NCBI GenBank assembly: GCA_030550095.1
Contig: JAUQQA010000025.1
Span: forward strand, 1-37,068
Source of the DNA: Chloroflexota bacterium
GTDB lineage: Bacteria > Chloroflexota > Anaerolineae > J036 > Brachytrichaceae
Length of the DNA: 37,068 nucleotides
Direction of reading: 5' to 3'
The position numbers were made by a program, and so were the translations under genes. The notes under the pieces are model-generated. The model was given only the letters and a program-made list of their open reading frames with translations, was not told the origin of the DNA and did no database searches. Positions within the stretch are counted from its first letter, which is position 1, and the number at the start of each line of letters is the position of its first letter. Below are positions 34,241-37,068 of this stretch, in pieces.

Positions 34241-36271
34241 CTACTCGGAGAGCCCGCTTTGGATAGGCGTGAGCTTTTCAGGCGGGACGCCCAAGTTGAA
34301 ATAGGCGTTGATGATGCGCTGCGCTACAGGCGCTGCCACGCCAGAACCCTGCCCGCCGTTCCAAAAGTAGATCGCCAACGCAAGTTGCGGGTCATCCGCA
34401 GGCGCGTAGGCAACAAACCAAGCGTGCGTAGGCTGAACGCGCATGCCCACGTAGCAAATCCCGAGCTTGAGTGCTACATCATCGCAGAACTCCGCGGTGC
34501 CCGTTTTTCCAGCATACGGGAAGCCCTCGAGGCGCGAGGCATAAGCAGTGCCGCCTGGCTCATTCACCGCGCGATACATCGCGTCGCGGATGAGTTGGAG
34601 GTAACGCGCATCGAGCGGGATGGTGCGGATCACGCGCGGCTGGAAGGGCCGCACCACATTGCCGCGTTCGTCCACAACTTCGCGGATGATCTGCGGCTCG
34701 TAGAGCGTGCCGCCGTTAGCGAACACCGCTACCATGTTCGCCATTTCCAACGGCGTCGCCACGATGAAGCCTTGGCCGATGGCGAGATTGTAGCTGTCGC
34801 CGCGCGTCCACACCTCGCCGACGCGGCGCAGCTTATCCACCTCTTTGGGCACGAAGCCCGGCGTGTAAGGAATGCCGAGATTCGGGTAGCGCTCGCCGAT
34901 GCCGAACACGCGCGCCCAGTCCGCTAGGCGATCCACGCCCAAGCCGCGAATGTTCTCCTCAGGGTAACCACCAACCGCCTTGCGAAAGTAAGTGTTGCAC
35001 GAGTTACGAATGGCGTCGCGGATGGTCTGCGGGCCGTGCTGCCCGCCACGCAGACCGATCCAGCAGTAGAATTTCTGCCCCGGTGCATTAGGGTCAACCT
35101 CGTTCGGCAATTCAAACACGCCAGGGTCGTTGATCACGGTGCGCTCAGTGACCGTGCCCTCTTGCAGCAAGGCTGCCGCTACCACCAGCTTGAAGATCGA
35201 GCCTGGGGGCACCGTGTCTTGCGTCGCGTGGTTGAGCAAGGGGAGATGCACATCCTCGGCAAGCGCGCGATATTCGCTCTGCGCGATGCCGCGCGCGAAG
35301 CGGTTGTTGTCATAGCCCGGCAACGTGACCATGCCGAGGATCTCGCCTGTGTTCGGGTTGAGCGCCACAGCGGCGCCGCGCGGGATGTTGCGGATGCGCA
35401 TTGCCTCGGTCATGGCGTCATACATGATTTGCTGCAAGCGCAGATCAATCGTCAGGCGCACGCTGTTGCCGTTGATCGGCGGCGTCTCGCTGATCACCTC
35501 CAGCTCCTCGAACGAAGCGTCCACAAGCACCACGCGCCGCCCTTTCTGCCCGCGCAGCTCAACCTCAGCAGCCGCTTCCACGCCCGTGACGCCCACGCGA
35601 TCGGTCTCGTAGTTGTAAATCTCGGGCGCGTAGAACTGCGGGTCGCGCTCGATCATCTCGCGGAAAATCTTGCTGGTGTAGCCGAGGATGTTGCCGAGGA
35701 GATCACCGTAGAGATACTCGCGCGAGCCGACCGTTTGCACGATCACGCCGCGCCACTCAATCGCCTTCTCCTGCACCGCCAGCGCCACCTCGCGCGGCAC
35801 ATTGTCGGCGACGACGATGGGCTGGTAGGGCGCAAAAAAGCGCACGCTATGCACCTTTGTGTAGATGCTGCCCGCGGTGACCTCAGGCTGATTGATCAGC
35901 CGCGCAAGCCCGTCGTACATCGCCATGCGCTCAATGCGCTGCCGCACGGGGTCGTCGGGATAGCTCACCTGCCGAATGGGGATGATCGCGACTTGATACG
36001 CAGGCACGTTGCGCACGAGGGGAACACCGTTGCGGTCAAAGATCAAACCACGCGTTGCCGGAATTTGCCGCTCGACCACGCTGCGCTGCGCCACACGCCG
36101 TGCGAACTCGCTTTGGCGATTCACCTGAATGTCGTAAAGCCGAATCAGCAACACCCCAAAGGTCAGCACCACACCGAGCGCGAGGAGCAACAAACGCCCG
36201 CGCCCCTGTTTCGGGTCGGGAGGCGGCACCTGTGACGTGCGCCGGTGAATGGGGTAGCTGTCAACGACCAT
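34241..36271 (-). CDS. mrdA: Penicillin-binding protein 2 (elongasome transpeptidase)
   Basis: Class B PBP that crosslinks peptidoglycan during rod elongation, working with RodA and MreC/MreD. One N-terminal membrane segment (about 26-46) precedes the pedestal domain (ATRGLIFDRNGVPL near 72-85) and the transpeptidase. All catalytic motifs are present: S358-x-x-K361 (PPGSIFKL), S424-C-N426, and K589-T-G591 (YAGKTGTAE). The 676-residue length suits PBP2. Cys403, His412 and Cys425, with Asp382, cluster between the first two motifs where a zinc site is known in other PBP2 proteins. The gene follows mreD by 12 nt in the usual mreD-mrdA order; rodA is not in the window. Confidence 0.94.
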   Translation of the reverse strand: MVVDSYPIHRRTSQVPPPDPKQGRGRLLLLALGVVLTFGVLLIRLYDIQVNRQSEFARRVAQRSVVERQIPATRGLIFDRNGVPLVRNVPAYQVAIIPIRQVSYPDDPVRQRIERMAMYDGLARLINQPEVTAGSIYTKVHSVRFFAPYQPIVVADNVPREVALAVQEKAIEWRGVIVQTVGSREYLYGDLLGNILGYTSKIFREMIERDPQFYAPEIYNYETDRVGVTGVEAAAEVELRGQKGRRVVLVDASFEELEVISETPPINGNSVRLTIDLRLQQIMYDAMTEAMRIRNIPRGAAVALNPNTGEILGMVTLPGYDNNRFARGIAQSEYRALAEDVHLPLLNHATQDTVPPGSIFKLVVAAALLQEGTVTERTVINDPGVFELPNEVDPNAPGQKFYCWIGLRGGQHGPQTIRDAIRNSCNTYFRKAVGGYPEENIRGLGVDRLADWARVFGIGERYPNLGIPYTPGFVPKEVDKLRRVGEVWTRGDSYNLAIGQGFIVATPLEMANMVAVFANGGTLYEPQIIREVVDERGNVVRPFQPRVIRTIPLDARYLQLIRDAMYRAVNEPGGTAYASRLEGFPYAGKTGTAEFCDDVALKLGICYVGMRVQPTHAWFVAYAPADDPQLALAIYFWNGGQGSGVAAPVAQRIINAYFNLGVPPEKLTPIQSGLSE

Positions 36272-36283
36272 GACGCAAATGCG

Positions 36284-36793
36284 CTAGCGCAGCGCCAGAA
36301 AAGATTCCTGCGCGCGCAAGCGGCGCTGGAGGCGTTGAAGGAGCGCGAACGTGGGCAGCGTGAGCAGCGGGTTGAGGATCAGCGCTGGCAGCACCACATT
36401 TTGCACGGCAAACGCCAAGTTCACGGGGCGCTGCGCGATCGCAAGCACACCAAGCGCAACAGCATAGAACACCGCAGTGACCACTGCCACCCAGTTTGTC
36501 GCCCGCAGCCATGGCAGCGGATTGGGCACCTGATCCACCACAATCGCCACCAGGTTGCCCAAAGGCAGCCCCAGCAAGTGTAAGCCAAAAGGAGCGCCCG
36601 AGGTGAGATCGAGCCACAAGCCGCCAAAGCTCGCCCACAAGAAACCCTCGTTGCCGCGCAACACCGCCCACACCGAAGCGACAATCAGCACCAAATTCGG
36701 ACGCGGCAAATCGCCCAGCACAGCGGGCAAGAAGCTGCCCTCCGCCAGCGCGAGCAAGAACAAAACCAACCCAGCGAAGACGTGGCGTCGCAC
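36284..36793 (-). CDS. mreD: Rod-shape-determining protein MreD
   Basis: Small polytopic membrane protein (169 residues, about five or six segments) of the elongasome, linking MreC to PBP2/RodA. The pattern RPNLVLIVASVWAVLRG, GFLWASFGGLWLDLTSGAPFGLHLLG fits the MreD family well. Translation starts at GTG 36793: an in-frame TAA lies only nine nt upstream, so the start cannot be earlier, and a CATAAT -10 box eight nt before the GTG suggests a leaderless mRNA. MreB and MreC genes, usually directly upstream, are absent; a divergent tRNA-Gln lies there instead. Confidence 0.9.
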   Translation of the reverse strand: MRRHVFAGLVLFLLALAEGSFLPAVLGDLPRPNLVLIVASVWAVLRGNEGFLWASFGGLWLDLTSGAPFGLHLLGLPLGNLVAIVVDQVPNPLPWLRATNWVAVVTAVFYAVALGVLAIAQRPVNLAFAVQNVVLPALILNPLLTLPTFALLQRLQRRLRAQESFLALR

Positions 36794-36801
36794 AACCTGC
36801 G

Positions 36802-36807
36802 ATTATG
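36802..36807 (-). promoter_or_regulatory. -10 box of mreD-mrdA
   Basis: CATAAT on the minus strand, eight nt before the GTG start of mreD. The in-frame TAA overlaps this box. Apart from the two promoters I see nothing else in the 36794-36946 gap. Confidence 0.55.
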
Positions 36808-36927
36808 CGCCAGCTCACCCGTGCATGAGCTACTACTCGCCCCTTCCTCACTCCACCCTCGCCCACAGAGGTGCAGTCAGCAGGAGCGGAAACCGACTCA
36901 GCCCGAGAAAGCACCGCCAAAAGGTGG

Positions 36928-36933
36928 TAGAAT
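36928..36933 (+). promoter_or_regulatory. -10 box of tRNA-Gln
   Basis: TAGAAT, 13 nt before the mature 5' end of the tRNA. No clear -35 hexamer is seen. Confidence 0.5.
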
Positions 36934-36946
36934 CAGCAACGCGCAT

Positions 36947-37018
36947 TGGGGCGTAGCCAAGTGGTAAGGCAGCGGACTTTGGATCCGCCATTCGTAGGTT
37001 CGAATCCTGCCGCCCCAG
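36947..37018 (+). tRNA. tRNA-Gln (anticodon TTG)
   Basis: Cloverleaf of 72 nt. The acceptor stem is TGGGGCG with CGCCCCA, starting with the unpaired-type U1-A72 pair typical of tRNA-Gln, and the discriminator is G. The anticodon stem GCGGA/TCCGC encloses CTTTGGA (anticodon TTG, UUG in RNA), and the T arm contains GTTCGAATC. CCA is not encoded. Confidence 0.97.
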
Positions 37019-37034
37019 TGATTGTGCTCAGTTG

Positions 37035-37058
37035 GCCGGCGGCACAGCCGGCTTTTTT
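37035..37058 (+). terminator. Intrinsic terminator of tRNA-Gln
   Basis: GCCGGC stem repeated around a six-nt loop (GGCACA) and followed directly by six T. This is the only textbook rho-independent terminator in the window. Confidence 0.88.
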
Positions 37059-37068
37059 GTTCTGAAGA

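Noticed and set aside
35036-36235. Plus-strand open frame of about 400 codons opposite mrdA
   Set aside because: Antisense to an intact PBP2 with all catalytic motifs.

Overview
The window is a GC-rich, densely packed bacterial chromosome segment that most resembles a member of the Chloroflexota (Anaerolineae-like). The pointers are LysW-type (alpha-aminoadipate) lysine genes, GT39 membrane glycosyltransferases with long C-terminal beta domains, a LysM-M23 peptidase, a DUF1405 membrane protein and a zinc-finger-less DnaJ. Taxonomy is inferred from gene content only. I see no phage, insertion sequence, CRISPR array or toxin-antitoxin pair.

Layout, left to right. (1) 1-269: the N-terminal part of a minus-strand CcmE, cut by the window edge. 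(2) 415-8120, plus strand: a GT39-type glycosyltransferase, then a tight cluster of trypsin-like membrane protease, MoxR ATPase, DUF58 protein and two von Willebrand factor A (VWA) membrane proteins. (3) 8117-12620, minus strand: lysJ, an alpha/beta hydrolase, lysK and an HMGL-family Claisen-condensing enzyme (homocitrate synthase is the likely role), overlapping or 12 bp apart. (4) 13018-14883: a metabolite:H+ symporter fused to a universal stress domain, behind a long structured leader. (5) 14990-18699, plus: asd, ugd and an M16 peptidase. (6) 18714-19760, minus: a nucleoside hydrolase downstream of tRNA-Gly(GCC). (7) 19887-21329, plus: aspartate kinase. (8) 21326-23800, minus: a CoxM-like FAD subunit followed by serA. 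(9) 23851-25023, plus: a TPR protein. (10) 25008-27432, minus: DUF1405 protein, DnaJ/CbpA-like co-chaperone and TauE/SafE-type permease. (11) 27531-30898, plus: LysM-M23 endopeptidase and two GT4 glycosyltransferases. (12) 30871-36793, minus: mreD, PBP2 (mrdA), a secreted-domain/membrane/hydrolase fusion and a second GT39-type enzyme. (13) 36947-37018: tRNA-Gln(UUG) followed by a clear intrinsic terminator.

The genes describe amino-acid synthesis (lysine through LysW carriers; the aspartate branch through aspartate kinase and Asd; serine through SerA) and cell-surface construction (UDP-glucuronate, four glycosyltransferases, MreD/PBP2, M23 peptidase). No complete undescribed system is obvious. 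The most notable signals are regulatory and architectural. Many transcription units have a -10 box only 7-12 nt before the start codon, as expected for leaderless or nearly leaderless mRNAs. Four of five convergent gene pairs overlap at their stop codons. Several proteins are unusual fusions or sit in unexpected operons.
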